64,000 nt of DNA from positions 20,691-84,690 of the forward strand of contig NZ_MBLO01000005.1 in the NCBI RefSeq assembly GCF_001854805.1, in the 5' to 3' direction. Of the stretch, positions 43,923 to 52,440 are shown piece by piece. A program made the position numbers and the translations under genes. The DNA is from Pseudofrankia coriaricola (lineage in GTDB: Bacteria > Actinomycetota > Actinomycetes > Frankiales > Frankiaceae). The notes beneath the pieces were generated by a model, which worked only from the letters and a program-made list of their open reading frames with translations, was not told the DNA's origin and ran no database searches. Position 1 is the first letter of the stretch; every line of letters begins with the position of its first letter.

Positions 43923-44122
43923 AAGCCCAACTTCCGTTAGTGATGAAACTCATGGGAGAGTACATCCGGCGCGGCTCCACGACATGTCCCCGATCAGGAA
44001 ACCAAAGCTGAACCTGACCGATCTGTGTCCATTCAGGGGTCACGCTGACAGGTTGCTGATCTGTGGGTCTGTGTCGGGGTGACACGCCGGGCTGGGTGGT
44101 TGATCGGGTTCGGCTGGTGGTG

Positions 44123-44313
44123 ATGATCGTGGTTGTGTCCGGTCTGTCGCCTGAGCCGCCGTCGTCGGAGGCGGAGTCGCTGCGGGCGGTGAACCGGGAG
44201 CTGCGGCGGGTGGTGGAGTCGCAGGCGGAGCTGCTGGCTGCCTCGGAGGCGCTGCAGGCCGCGCTGGAGGAGGCACTGGCCGCGGAGCAGGTGTTGCGGG
44301 AGCGTCTCGAGAC
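44123..44313 (+). mobile_element. IS66-like transposase N-terminal fragment
   Basis: The frame reads SGLSPEPPSSEAESLRAVN and RELRRVVESQAELLAASEAL, followed by a further coiled-coil stretch, the usual N-terminal leucine-rich segment of actinobacterial IS66 transposases. It is cut off at about 44313 by unrelated ALDH sequence. No terminal repeats identified. Confidence 0.45.
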
Positions 44314-44431
44314 CGCGCCCGACAGGCCGAACTGGGTGCCGTTGGCGATCGCCACCGTCTCGTCGAGGTCCCGGTAGGTGAGCAGCGTCAGGACCGGCCC
44401 GAAGGTCTCCTCCTGGGCGAACCTGGTCGGC
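44303..44431 (-). pseudogene. Internal aldehyde dehydrogenase fragment
   Basis: Minus strand reads RFAQEETFGPVLTLLTYRDL and DETVAIANGTQFGLSGAVS, a clean piece of an ALDH C-terminal half (compare EEIFGPVLAVIPF of the gene at 12635-14122, from which it differs). Both ends are abrupt. Confidence 0.75.
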
Positions 44432-44447
44432 GCTGGTCGCCGAAGCC

Positions 44448-44640
44448 ATGTCGCGAACTCAGGAAGCGGTTGCCGGTCCCGCCGACCGGTGGAGTCGCGC
44501 GGACCTCGCGGATCGGGTGGACGGCGTGGGTGCCTGGCTGACCGACCTGGGACTTCCGCCCGGCAGGCCGGTTCCCGCGCTGGTCACGGAGACCGGCCCC
44601 GCGCTGGCGCTCGCCATCGCTGGCGCGGCGACCCGTCGGC
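44448..44640 (+). pseudogene. Acyl-CoA ligase (AMP-binding) N-terminal-type fragment
   Basis: Reads [20 protein letters not shown] and [20 protein letters not shown], as in the first conserved block of acyl/aryl-CoA synthetases, then runs into unrelated sequence. No remaining catalytic motifs. Part of the debris between cassettes I and II. Confidence 0.5.
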
Positions 44641-44709
44641 CGTGGGATCCCTCCTGCCGTTTGTTCTCACGTAGCGTGGGTGCTCAGGAGAGGAAGTGAT
44701 GTTCCGTCC

Positions 44710-45870
44710 ATGGCCACTGGCATCGAGCCGCGCGAGGTCCCGGGGGAGCGGATCAAGGATCTCCTCGTCCAGGGTCGGGACACTGGTGTCGCCGCAGCCG
44801 CCGACGTGACGACCACTGGGCAGGCGGCCTGTCTACCGCCTGAGCCGACCGAGGCAGCCGCGGGACTACCCGCCGCCGCCGCCGAGATCGTCGATGCTCC
44901 GGACACGGCCCCCGCCGCGAGCCGTCGCCGCGGGCCCGAGGAACCGGCAAGCGATGCTCCGGTCGCTGACCCCGTGCGGATCTACCTCAGGGAGATCGGG
45001 AAAGTCACCCTGCTGACCGCCGAAGGGGAGGTTGATCTCGCCAAGCGGATCGAGGCCGGGGTGTTTGCCGCCCACAAGCTCGCGACCGCGACGGGAGCCA
45101 CGACCCCGCGGGAACGCCGCGACCTGGAGGTCGTGGAAGCAGACGGGAAGATCGCCAAACGCAGGCTGGTCGAGGCCAATTTGCGGCTCGTCGTGTCGGT
45201 CGCGAAGCGTTACGTCAGCCGAGGCATGCCCTTCCTGGACGTTGTCCAGGAAGGGAACCTCGGTCTGATCCGTGCGGTCGAGAAGTTCGACTATGCGAAG
45301 GGTTTCAAGTTCTCCACCTATGCGACCTGGTGGATCCGGCAGGCGATTTCCCGAGCCCTCGCCGATCAGGCGCGTACTATCCGTATCCCGGTGCACCTGG
45401 TCGAGATAGTCAACCGGCTGGTTCGTGTCCAGCGGCAGCTCGTGTCCGACCTCGGCCGGGAGCCGAGTCCGGAGGAGATCGCGGCGGAGATGGACCTGAC
45501 GCCGCAGCGGGTCCAGGAGATCCTCATGATCTCCCGGGAGCCGGTGTCGCTGGACACGCCGATCGGCGAGGACAGCGATGCCCATTTCGGTGACCTCATC
45601 GAGGACTCGGACGCGGTCGTCCCGTTCGAGGCGGCCACCGTCGGACTGTTCCAGGAACAGCTCGACGCCGTCCTACGTACTCTGTCCGACCGGGAACGGC
45701 AGGTCGTCCGGCTCCGGTATGGCCTGACAGACGGTCGTCCCCGAACGCTCGAGGAAGTCGGCCACGAGTTCGGGGTCACCCGCGAGCGCATCCGGCAGAT
45801 CGAATCGAAGGCGTTCGCGAAACTGCGCCACCCTTCACGTTCGGAGAAGCTTCGCGGCTATCTGGAGTAG
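44710..45870 (+). CDS. RNA polymerase sigma factor, principal (sigma70 group 1/2) type
   Basis: 386 aa from the ATG giving [19 protein letters not shown]. Region 1.2 ([18 protein letters not shown]), region 2 ([38 protein letters not shown]), region 3 ([19 protein letters not shown]) and region 4.2 ([20 protein letters not shown]) are complete. It differs from the highly conserved housekeeping SigA at several usually fixed positions, which fits an accessory HrdB/HrdA-like copy. Its place beside folate cassettes suggests that it was carried with the island; its regulon is unknown. Confidence 0.9.
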   Translation: MATGIEPREVPGERIKDLLVQGRDTGVAAAADVTTTGQAACLPPEPTEAAAGLPAAAAEIVDAPDTAPAASRRRGPEEPASDAPVADPVRIYLREIGKVTLLTAEGEVDLAKRIEAGVFAAHKLATATGATTPRERRDLEVVEADGKIAKRRLVEANLRLVVSVAKRYVSRGMPFLDVVQEGNLGLIRAVEKFDYAKGFKFSTYATWWIRQAISRALADQARTIRIPVHLVEIVNRLVRVQRQLVSDLGREPSPEEIAAEMDLTPQRVQEILMISREPVSLDTPIGEDSDAHFGDLIEDSDAVVPFEAATVGLFQEQLDAVLRTLSDRERQVVRLRYGLTDGRPRTLEEVGHEFGVTRERIRQIESKAFAKLRHPSRSEKLRGYLE

Positions 45871-46067
45871 CCGAACCCAGGCTGGTGGCCCACCGTGAAC
45901 GCCGCCGCCTCCGAGTTCGCGACGCCGCCTCGCACCAGCAGCAAAGGACAGCCCGACCGCGGCCTCGACCCGCTGATCCCACCGCCCGCGCCGCTGGCAC
46001 CCGCGACCGCGCCATGGCCGCGGAGAAGGTCAGCAGTCATGGATCGGGTCGCCGGCGGGGATGTGAA

Positions 46068-46083
46068 CTGTACGGTGCGGTAC
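46068..46083. promoter_or_regulatory. Degenerate copy of the GTAC-repeat operator
   Basis: CTGTACGGTGCGGTAC, one mismatch from the core shared by the sites at 54011-54029 and 58781-58799. It lies between the convergent ends of the sigma factor and pabB genes, so a regulatory role here is doubtful. Confidence 0.3.
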
Positions 46084-46084
46084 G

Positions 46085-47287
46085 TCATGTCACGAGGCCG
46101 CTGACGGGCGCAGTGCCCGGGATATCGGCACGACGGTCGGCGTGCGTGGCCCTTCGAGTGAGCACCGCCGCCTTGGCGAGGAGTTCGGTCCACTCAGCGG
46201 CGGGCCGGGAATCCCAGGTGATGCCTCCGCCGGCGCCGTACACTCCGCAAGCCGTTTGCCGGTCGACCACCGCCGTTCGGATCGCGACGTTGAAACGGGC
46301 CCGGAACGGCGCGGACGGCGGTGCGACGAGACCGACCGCTCCGCAGTACACCCCGCGCGGGCCAGTCTCGACTTCGCGGATTACCTCCATGCTGCGCCGC
46401 TTCGGCGCGCCAGTGACCGAGCCGCACGGGAACAGCGCGCGGAAGATGTCCACGAGGCCGCGGTCCGGATGCAGACGGCTAGTGATCTCGGAGGTCAGCT
46501 GCCAGACGGTCGGGTATCGCTCGAGGGCGAACAACTGCGTGACCTCGACGCTGCCCACGAGGGCGACCTTGGCGAGGTCGTTGCGCAACAGATCGACGAT
46601 CATGACGTTTTCGGCGAGCTCCTTGGGACTTGTCCGCAGCCGTCGCGCCTGGTCGCGGTCCTCCGAGGGGGTGCGACCGCGCGCGGCGGTGCCCTTCATG
46701 GGCCGCGTCCAGAGGCGGTCCCCGACCCAGTCGAAGAACAGTTCCGGGCTGGCACTGATGACGACGAACCGGCCGAGGTCGAGGTAGGCGTTGTACGCCG
46801 CGAGCTGCGCGCGCGCGAGACGGGCGTAGAGGAGGTAGGGGTCTCCGTCGACGGTGGCGCGCAGCCGGTCGGTGACGTTGCACTGGTACGTCTCTCCCGC
46901 CGCGATGTGCTCGCGTACACGGGCGACGACGCGCGCGTGATCGCCGGCGGTCCAGTCCGGCGTCCACCGCGCGGGGCCTTGGGCCGCCGACGGCGGGGGC
47001 ACCGGCGGGACCTCGACCGGATCGCCGCACAGGCCGAACCAGATCAACGGCGGGTCATCGGCCGACACCGGCGCCACGGCCAGCCCCTGGTCGAGTCCCG
47101 GCGCTGCCTCGTAGGAGACGTATCCGAACGCCCAGGCACCCGCCGCGGTGGCGCGCTCTACCTCGGCCAGCACGGAGGCTACCTCGTCTGGGCGCTCGGT
47201 CGTGAGTACCTGGTGCGGCGGCGGGAAGGCAAGGGCACGGCCCGCGACGAGGTCGTCGAAGCGAGCCCAGAGGTGCGGAATCGTCAT
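46085..47287 (-). CDS. pabB: Aminodeoxychorismate synthase component I
   Basis: 400 aa. Chorismate-binding fold with IAAGETYQCNVTDRL, VISASPELFFDW, RPMKGTAARGRTPSEDR (active-site Lys), NVMIVDLLRNDLAKV and PCGSVTGAPKRRSMEVIREV. Makes 4-amino-4-deoxychorismate for p-aminobenzoate and therefore folate; the glutaminase partner PabA is not in the window. Last gene of cassette II, taking the position that folP has in cassette I. A 100-bp gap separates it from folD. Confidence 0.93.
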   Translation of the reverse strand: MTIPHLWARFDDLVAGRALAFPPPHQVLTTERPDEVASVLAEVERATAAGAWAFGYVSYEAAPGLDQGLAVAPVSADDPPLIWFGLCGDPVEVPPVPPPSAAQGPARWTPDWTAGDHARVVARVREHIAAGETYQCNVTDRLRATVDGDPYLLYARLARAQLAAYNAYLDLGRFVVISASPELFFDWVGDRLWTRPMKGTAARGRTPSEDRDQARRLRTSPKELAENVMIVDLLRNDLAKVALVGSVEVTQLFALERYPTVWQLTSEITSRLHPDRGLVDIFRALFPCGSVTGAPKRRSMEVIREVETGPRGVYCGAVGLVAPPSAPFRARFNVAIRTAVVDRQTACGVYGAGGGITWDSRPAAEWTELLAKAAVLTRRATHADRRADIPGTAPVSGLVT

Positions 47288-47387
47288 GGGGCTTCTCTGC
47301 GGGAAGGGCGGGACGTGTTCTGGTTTGTGCGTCGCGCAACTCTGCTGGCCATCACCGCCAGTGCGGCGCTGGGCGGCGGCGACGTGC

Positions 47388-48242
47388 CTACGGCTGTGGC
47401 TGGGCCCATTGAGCGGCGCGCAGCGTGTTGACCATGAGCATGGCGATCGTCATGGGTCCGACGCCGCCGGGCACCGGGGTGACGCGGTCGGCGATGCCCT
47501 CGAGCTCCGCGGTGCGCACGTCGCCGGTCAGCCCGGTCTTCGTGCGGTGGATACCGACGTCGATGACGATGGCGCCGGGTTTGACGTGCTCGGCCCCGAT
47601 CAGGCCGCGCACGCCGGTCGCCACGACCAGGATGTCCGCGAGTCGGGTCACCGCCGGCAGGTCCGTGGTCGGCCGATGCGCGATGGTCACTGTGGCGTCG
47701 CGCTGCAGCAGCATCTCGGCCATGGGGTGACCGACCAGCGCGGATCGGCCGACGACGACCGCGTGCCTTCCGGCAATCTTGATGCCATCGGCGTCCAGGA
47801 GCTCGATCACGCCGCTGGGTGTGCAGGGTCGCAGCCCGAACAGACCGCGTGCGAGCAGGCCAGCGCTTTCGGTGGTGAGGCCGTCGACGTCTTTGGCCGC
47901 CGGGATCCGGTCGATGAGCGGAGCTGGGTCGAGGTGGGGAGGCAGCGGCAGTTGCAGCAGGATGCCGGAGACGGACGGGTCGGCGACCAGTTCGTCGATG
48001 ACCGCAGCGACCTGCGTCTGGGTGGCGTCGGCTGCCAGGGAGCGGTGCAGGTCGCGCATGCCGGCCTCGCGGACGGCGCGACGCTTGCTCGCGATGTAGA
48101 CGGCGCTGGCCGGGTCGTCGCCGACGAGGATCGTGGCCAGGCCCGGAGCGGTGTCTGGCTCGGGGAAGGCGGCCGCGACGTCGGCAGCGACCTGAGCGCG
48201 AACCCGTCGCGCGATCGCCGTGCCGTCGATCTTCATGGTCAT
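47388..48242 (-). CDS. folD: Bifunctional methylene-THF dehydrogenase / methenyl-THF cyclohydrolase (cassette II)
   Basis: 284 aa from the ATG with GGGGAG. Catalytic Lys in YIASKRRAVREAG, ILLQLPLPPHLD, KDVDGLTTESAG and VVVGRSALVGHPMAE are intact. Same reaction and orientation as the cassette I copy, from which it diverges mainly at surface positions. 19 bp downstream of purU. Confidence 0.95.
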   Translation of the reverse strand: MTMKIDGTAIARRVRAQVAADVAAAFPEPDTAPGLATILVGDDPASAVYIASKRRAVREAGMRDLHRSLAADATQTQVAAVIDELVADPSVSGILLQLPLPPHLDPAPLIDRIPAAKDVDGLTTESAGLLARGLFGLRPCTPSGVIELLDADGIKIAGRHAVVVGRSALVGHPMAEMLLQRDATVTIAHRPTTDLPAVTRLADILVVATGVRGLIGAEHVKPGAIVIDVGIHRTKTGLTGDVRTAELEGIADRVTPVPGGVGPMTIAMLMVNTLRAAQWAQPQP

Positions 48243-48261
48243 GAATCGGCTCCCCAGGCTT

Positions 48262-49167
48262 TCAGGCGAAGACGATGGTGCGGTTGGCATGGCGGATGAC
48301 GCGGTCCTCGCTGTGCCAGCGCACGGCGCGGGACAGTACGAGCCGTTCGACGTCGGCGCCGCGGCGCTGCAGGTCGGCGACGGTGTCGGCGTGGGTGACC
48401 CGGACGACGTCCTGCTCGATGATCGGGCCCTCGTCGAGGTCCTCGGTGACGTAGTGCGCCGTGGCGCCGACGAGCTTCACACCGCGTTCTTTTGCCTTGG
48501 CATACGGGCCGGCGCCGATGAAGGCCGGGAGGAAGGAATGGTGGATGTTGATGATGGGCACTCCGACCCGTGTGATGAAGTCGCCGGAGAGGATCTGCAT
48601 GTAGCGGGCCAGCACGACGAAGTCCACGTTGCCGCGGAGCAGGCGAAGGTGCTCGGCCTCGGCGGCGGACTTGTCCGGGCCGGCCGACGGTACGAAGAAG
48701 AACGGGATGCCGAAGGCGCGCACCTCGTCGGCGACGTCGGTGTGGTTGGAGATGACCATGGATAAGGTGATCGGGAGCTCGCCGCCGCGGTGCCGCCAGA
48801 GCAGGTCGAGCAGGCAGTGGTCGGCCTTGGAAACGAAGATGGCGACGCGCTGGGGAATCGACGTGTCCCGCAGCGTGTAATGCAGCTCGAAGCCTTTGGC
48901 GAACCGCGCCCGCAGGTCTTTCTCGATCTGGGGCAGTATCGCCTTGAGCCGGTCGGAACTGAAGACCGTACGCTGGAAGAACGATCCGCCCTGAGGGTCG
49001 TCGGAGTACTGGTCCAACGACACGATGTTCGCCCCGTGCTGGCTGAGCACCGAGCCGACGGCCGCCACGATGCCGGTCTGGTCACGGCCGTGCACGATCA
49101 GCGATGCCTGGATCCTGGTTGTTGCCGGTGACGTGCGCGGCGCGGAAGCTTCCTGGGTTACCGTCAC
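48262..49167 (-). CDS. purU: Formyltetrahydrofolate deformylase (cassette II)
   Basis: 301 aa, GTG start 1 bp after the metF stop with the ribosome site AGGAAAGAAG inside the metF end. ACT domain (GRDQTGIVAAVGSVLSQHGA) and hydrolase domain with INIHHSFLPAF and HYVTEDLDEGPIIEQD. Releases formate and regenerates THF, which makes the demethylation cycle catalytic in folate. Formate dehydrogenase is not in the window. Confidence 0.95.
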   Translation of the reverse strand: MTVTQEASAPRTSPATTRIQASLIVHGRDQTGIVAAVGSVLSQHGANIVSLDQYSDDPQGGSFFQRTVFSSDRLKAILPQIEKDLRARFAKGFELHYTLRDTSIPQRVAIFVSKADHCLLDLLWRHRGGELPITLSMVISNHTDVADEVRAFGIPFFFVPSAGPDKSAAEAEHLRLLRGNVDFVVLARYMQILSGDFITRVGVPIINIHHSFLPAFIGAGPYAKAKERGVKLVGATAHYVTEDLDEGPIIEQDVVRVTHADTVADLQRRGADVERLVLSRAVRWHSEDRVIRHANRTIVFA

Positions 49168-49168
49168 G

Positions 49169-50035
49169 TCAGTCTTCTTTCCTAAGATGATCGATCCATT
49201 CCGACGTGGTCCGCAGGCCGCCGAAGGTGTAGAAGTGCAGCTTGACCTCGCCGTGCCGCCGCGGGTCGTAATCCGTGGCGAGGGTGCGCAGGAAGTGGTC
49301 GGGCCCGGCGGTGCCCATGAGGTTGGTCAGCGACAGGCCGTATTTCTTCGCGATCGAGGTACTGGTACCGACGCCGAACCGCGCGGCGTAGCGCAGCAGC
49401 CGCCGCACCCCCGCCGGGCCGGGCACGCCGATACGGACCGGCGCGTCGACGCCGCGTTCGCGGAGCGCCGAGACCCAGGCTAGGACCGAGTCGACGTCGA
49501 ATCCGAACTGCGTGATGACATCACCGGCCAGGCCGCGTTCGGTCAGGGACGCGTGCTTGTCCTGGAGGGCAGGCCAGAGAACTTGGTCAGGAATGTCGGG
49601 GTGGCCTTCGGGATAGCCGGCGACGCTGGCACGGCGGACGCCATACTGCTCCAGAAGACCGGACTGGATGACCGATAACGCGTCCGCGTAGGGCCCGTGT
49701 GGGGTGCTCGGATCACCGCCGACGACGAAGACGTGCTCGCCGGTGCCGTCGGCCTGCAGAGCCGCGAGAAACACCTCCAGCGACGCCCGCGACTCCAGCC
49801 GGCGGGCCGAGATATGCGGCACCGGGACAAAGCCGCATGCCTTGACGGCACTGGCGGCGAGCAGCCGCATCCGTAGATCCTCGTTGCCGAGGAAGGTCAC
49901 GTTGATGCGGGTGCCTGTTGGGATGGACTCCCGCGCCAGTTCGAGTTCCTCAATGTCCTTGCCGGTCATTTCGAGGGATACGTCGTGCAACAGCGCGGTG
50001 AGACGCCCGGCCTGCTCGACAGGTAAGGAAGTCAT
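49169..50035 (-). CDS. metF: Methylenetetrahydrofolate reductase-type protein (cassette II)
   Basis: 288 aa from the ATG after GAGGAGAACG. Barrel segments: IPTGTRINVTFLGNEDL, VKACGFVPVPHISARRL, EHVFVVGGDPSTPHGPY, RASVAGYPEGHPDIP, VDAPVRIGVPGPAG and KYGLSLTNLMG. The catabolic direction inferred here is methyl-THF to methylene-THF. Sits between the demethylase and purU, exactly where the stub remains in cassette I. Confidence 0.92.
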   Translation of the reverse strand: MTSLPVEQAGRLTALLHDVSLEMTGKDIEELELARESIPTGTRINVTFLGNEDLRMRLLAASAVKACGFVPVPHISARRLESRASLEVFLAALQADGTGEHVFVVGGDPSTPHGPYADALSVIQSGLLEQYGVRRASVAGYPEGHPDIPDQVLWPALQDKHASLTERGLAGDVITQFGFDVDSVLAWVSALRERGVDAPVRIGVPGPAGVRRLLRYAARFGVGTSTSIAKKYGLSLTNLMGTAGPDHFLRTLATDYDPRRHGEVKLHFYTFGGLRTTSEWIDHLRKED

Positions 50036-50244
50036 CGTTCTCCTCGGTTCCAGTGTCCGTTCTGTGCCGGGGGCGACGCAGGCCCCCTTCGCCGCCGCGA
50101 CGCGGCCGTCACGCTGGGAAGGCTCGCCAGCTGGCCGCGCCGCGCGGCGGTGAGACGGAGGTCCGCTGCCGGCCGACTGGCAACGGACGACGTCGTGACA
50201 CTTGCTGACCCGGTCGGCCCGTTTTGTTACTGCTGGATGTGTCG

Positions 50245-51582
50245 TTACTGGTCGTTGTGGCGGTACCGGGTGCGCGCGTGCTCGTTGTACGGCGCGGGCT
50301 GCACGGTGGCCCGGATGCGCGGGAATCCCAGATCGGCGTCGGCCAGTGTCCCCGCGCCCGGATGCTCGCCCCAGACGACCTCCACCCGGGTGCCGGGCGC
50401 GGCGTGCGCCCGGTCGACCAGCGACAGCGCGATGATCGATCCGTACGGGTGTGACGAAGCGATGTGGTAGGTCGTACCGACCAGCGCCGAGCCGGCCTCG
50501 ACACGGTGGCGGGCGTAGCTGAGCACGAAGCCCGGCTCGTCGCCGAGCACCGCGCGAACGTCGTCGTTGTCGAAGACCAGCGTGACCTTCGCCCAACGGA
50601 CCGCGTCCTTGGCCTTCTCCAGCGCGTCGCGGCCGATGAAGTCGCGGTCCAGGCGGATCAGGCGGCCGTACCCGAGCTCGTACGGCGTGACGTAGTAATC
50701 CTCGATGTCGTCGGAGTAGAAGCTGCCGTGCAGCGGCCGCTGTCCCTCGATCCCGAACAGCGGCAGCCAGCGGCGGTAGCCCAGTAGGTCCGGATCGGTG
50801 TAGATCGCGGGCGTCGGTGAAGGGATCCAGCCGCTCTCCACGGACGCCGTGGTGTAAGCCAGCGCGCCGACATGCACGAGGCCGAACGGCTCGCCGGCCC
50901 GCATCAGCATTTCCTTGACGTACGCGCCGTCCGCCCAGTCACCGACGAACTCGTAACCGGGCTGTCCGGCCATGCCGTGCCGCAGGGCGCGGAAGCTCCG
51001 TCCGCCGAGCGTGACCGCCGTGGAGTGGAAGAACCTGGTCGCGGGCAGCGGCCCGCCGAACGCGCGCTCGACCAGCTGCCGCGCGAGCGGTCCCTGGATC
51101 TGGTAACGGAACAGCTTCGGGTCGCCGCCACCGCGGAAGGCCGACGACGGGTCGGTGGCGAAGGTGACGTCATAGCCGCCCTGCTCACCGTGGTAGCGCA
51201 CCCAGTGCTGGGACGCCGGAATGCCGCTGAGCGTGTACCGCTGCTCGGCCCGGCGCAGCAGGATTCCGTCGGTGACGATGTACCCCTCGGCCGTCACCGG
51301 GATGATCTGCTTGGCCTGGCCGATCGCGAACGTCTCGTAGTTGTTCGCGCTCACCGCGGCAAGCAGCCTGGTCGCGTCCGGCCCCTCGATCACCATGTCG
51401 TACATGTGATGCGACAGGTCCGAGATGGCCACCCCGTCGTGCCAGGCGGCCTGCTCCTGCCGCCAGCCCACGTACTCGCGCTCGACAACCTCGGGCGTCC
51501 AGGGCGCGGCGCCCGGCTTCCACAGCAGGCGTAACGGCGAGCCGGCCCTGTCGATGCCGTCCTGAAGACTTGGGGCTGTCAT
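50245..51582 (-). CDS. GcvT-fold THF-dependent O-demethylase-like protein (paralogue 4, cassette II)
   Basis: 445 aa from the ATG at 51582 (a GTG at 51585 is also open). SLQDGIDRAGSPLRLLWKP, YVGWRQEQAAWHDGVAIS, DLSHHMYDMVIEGPDATRLL, RHGMAGQPGYEFVGDWADG and RDFIGRDALEKAKDAV parallel paralogue 2 almost residue for residue. Heads the complete cassette II (metF, purU, folD, pabB), the strongest evidence that the methyl acceptor is THF. A TetR gene diverges from it 168 bp away. Confidence 0.87.
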   Translation of the reverse strand: MTAPSLQDGIDRAGSPLRLLWKPGAAPWTPEVVEREYVGWRQEQAAWHDGVAISDLSHHMYDMVIEGPDATRLLAAVSANNYETFAIGQAKQIIPVTAEGYIVTDGILLRRAEQRYTLSGIPASQHWVRYHGEQGGYDVTFATDPSSAFRGGGDPKLFRYQIQGPLARQLVERAFGGPLPATRFFHSTAVTLGGRSFRALRHGMAGQPGYEFVGDWADGAYVKEMLMRAGEPFGLVHVGALAYTTASVESGWIPSPTPAIYTDPDLLGYRRWLPLFGIEGQRPLHGSFYSDDIEDYYVTPYELGYGRLIRLDRDFIGRDALEKAKDAVRWAKVTLVFDNDDVRAVLGDEPGFVLSYARHRVEAGSALVGTTYHIASSHPYGSIIALSLVDRAHAAPGTRVEVVWGEHPGAGTLADADLGFPRIRATVQPAPYNEHARTRYRHNDQ

Positions 51583-51738
51583 CACACTTCCTTATGTCGT
51601 CCACTGCACAGGTCTGTGTCCCCCGAAGCGTGCTCGGTTTGCATACGGCCGGTCTCGCGCCTCCGCCGGCCCAGGTGACTGGCGGTGAATCGGTGTGAGG
51701 TGGCGGACGACACGCGGGTCCTGATGCGGTGGTCAAGC

Positions 51739-51753
51739 TATACTTCCCGGGTG
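51739..51753 (+). promoter_or_regulatory. -10 box and leaderless start of the TetR gene
   Basis: TATACT at 51739-51744 is followed by six bases and the GTG at 51751. The spacing puts the transcription start on the GTG itself, and no ribosome site is present, so the mRNA is probably leaderless. Confidence 0.5.
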
Positions 51754-52386
51754 GATAGTGGGCGCCGGAGGGCGCGGATACTGCACGAGGCGGCCGCGCT
51801 CTTCATCGCGAATGGGTTTGTGGGAGTCACCATGGATGACGTGCAGACCGCCGTGGGTGGCTCGAAGGCGACGCTATACAAGTATTTCAGTGACAAGAGC
51901 GAGCTGTTTCGGTCCGCCGTGGAAATGCTTATCGACGAGCGCAGTCAACCCTTGACCTCCTTTCATCCAAGCGGCGGCGACCCCGTCGAAACTCTCCGGG
52001 AGTTTGGACGGCATTTTGCCGCGATCGTGCTCGATCCCGGAGCCATTGCGCTCCATCGTCTCGTGACGTCGGAAGTGGAACGGGTCGACGGGCTGGGGCA
52101 GACGTTCTTCCAACACGGTCCCGCGGTCGGTAACGCCATCCTCGGCCGCTACCTCGGCGCGCTACGCGATGCAGGCGTCATCGAAGTCGCGGACCCGGTG
52201 CTGGCGGCATCCCAGCTCTACCAGGCGATGCTGGGCTCGCTGCAGATGCGGTTGCTGATGAATACCGCCGACCGGCCCACCTCGCAGGAGATCGAGTCGA
52301 GCATCACCCACGCGGTGAACACGTTCCTCAACGGCACCCGGTTCCGGACATCGCAGCCGCGGGCCGCGGACGCGGCAACGCGGTGA
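51751..52386 (+). CDS. TetR-family transcriptional regulator 1
   Basis: 211 aa. HTH: RILHEAAALFIANGFVGVTM, DDVQTAVGGSKATLYKYFSD, then an AefR-like C-terminal domain with DPGAIALHRLVTSEVERV and LYQAMLGSLQMRLL. Start GTG at 51751 chosen from the leaderless promoter and alignment with TetR 2; upstream starts at 51685 and 51724 remain open. Paralogue of the regulator at 57585-58232. Divergent to the cassette II operon and followed by paralogue 5, so it likely controls demethylase genes. Confidence 0.87.
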   Translation: MDSGRRRARILHEAAALFIANGFVGVTMDDVQTAVGGSKATLYKYFSDKSELFRSAVEMLIDERSQPLTSFHPSGGDPVETLREFGRHFAAIVLDPGAIALHRLVTSEVERVDGLGQTFFQHGPAVGNAILGRYLGALRDAGVIEVADPVLAASQLYQAMLGSLQMRLLMNTADRPTSQEIESSITHAVNTFLNGTRFRTSQPRAADAATR

Positions 52387-52440
52387 TGGGCGGTGCCACG
52401 TCCGGCTCATCACACCCACGCGCGTCGCGGATACCGCAGC

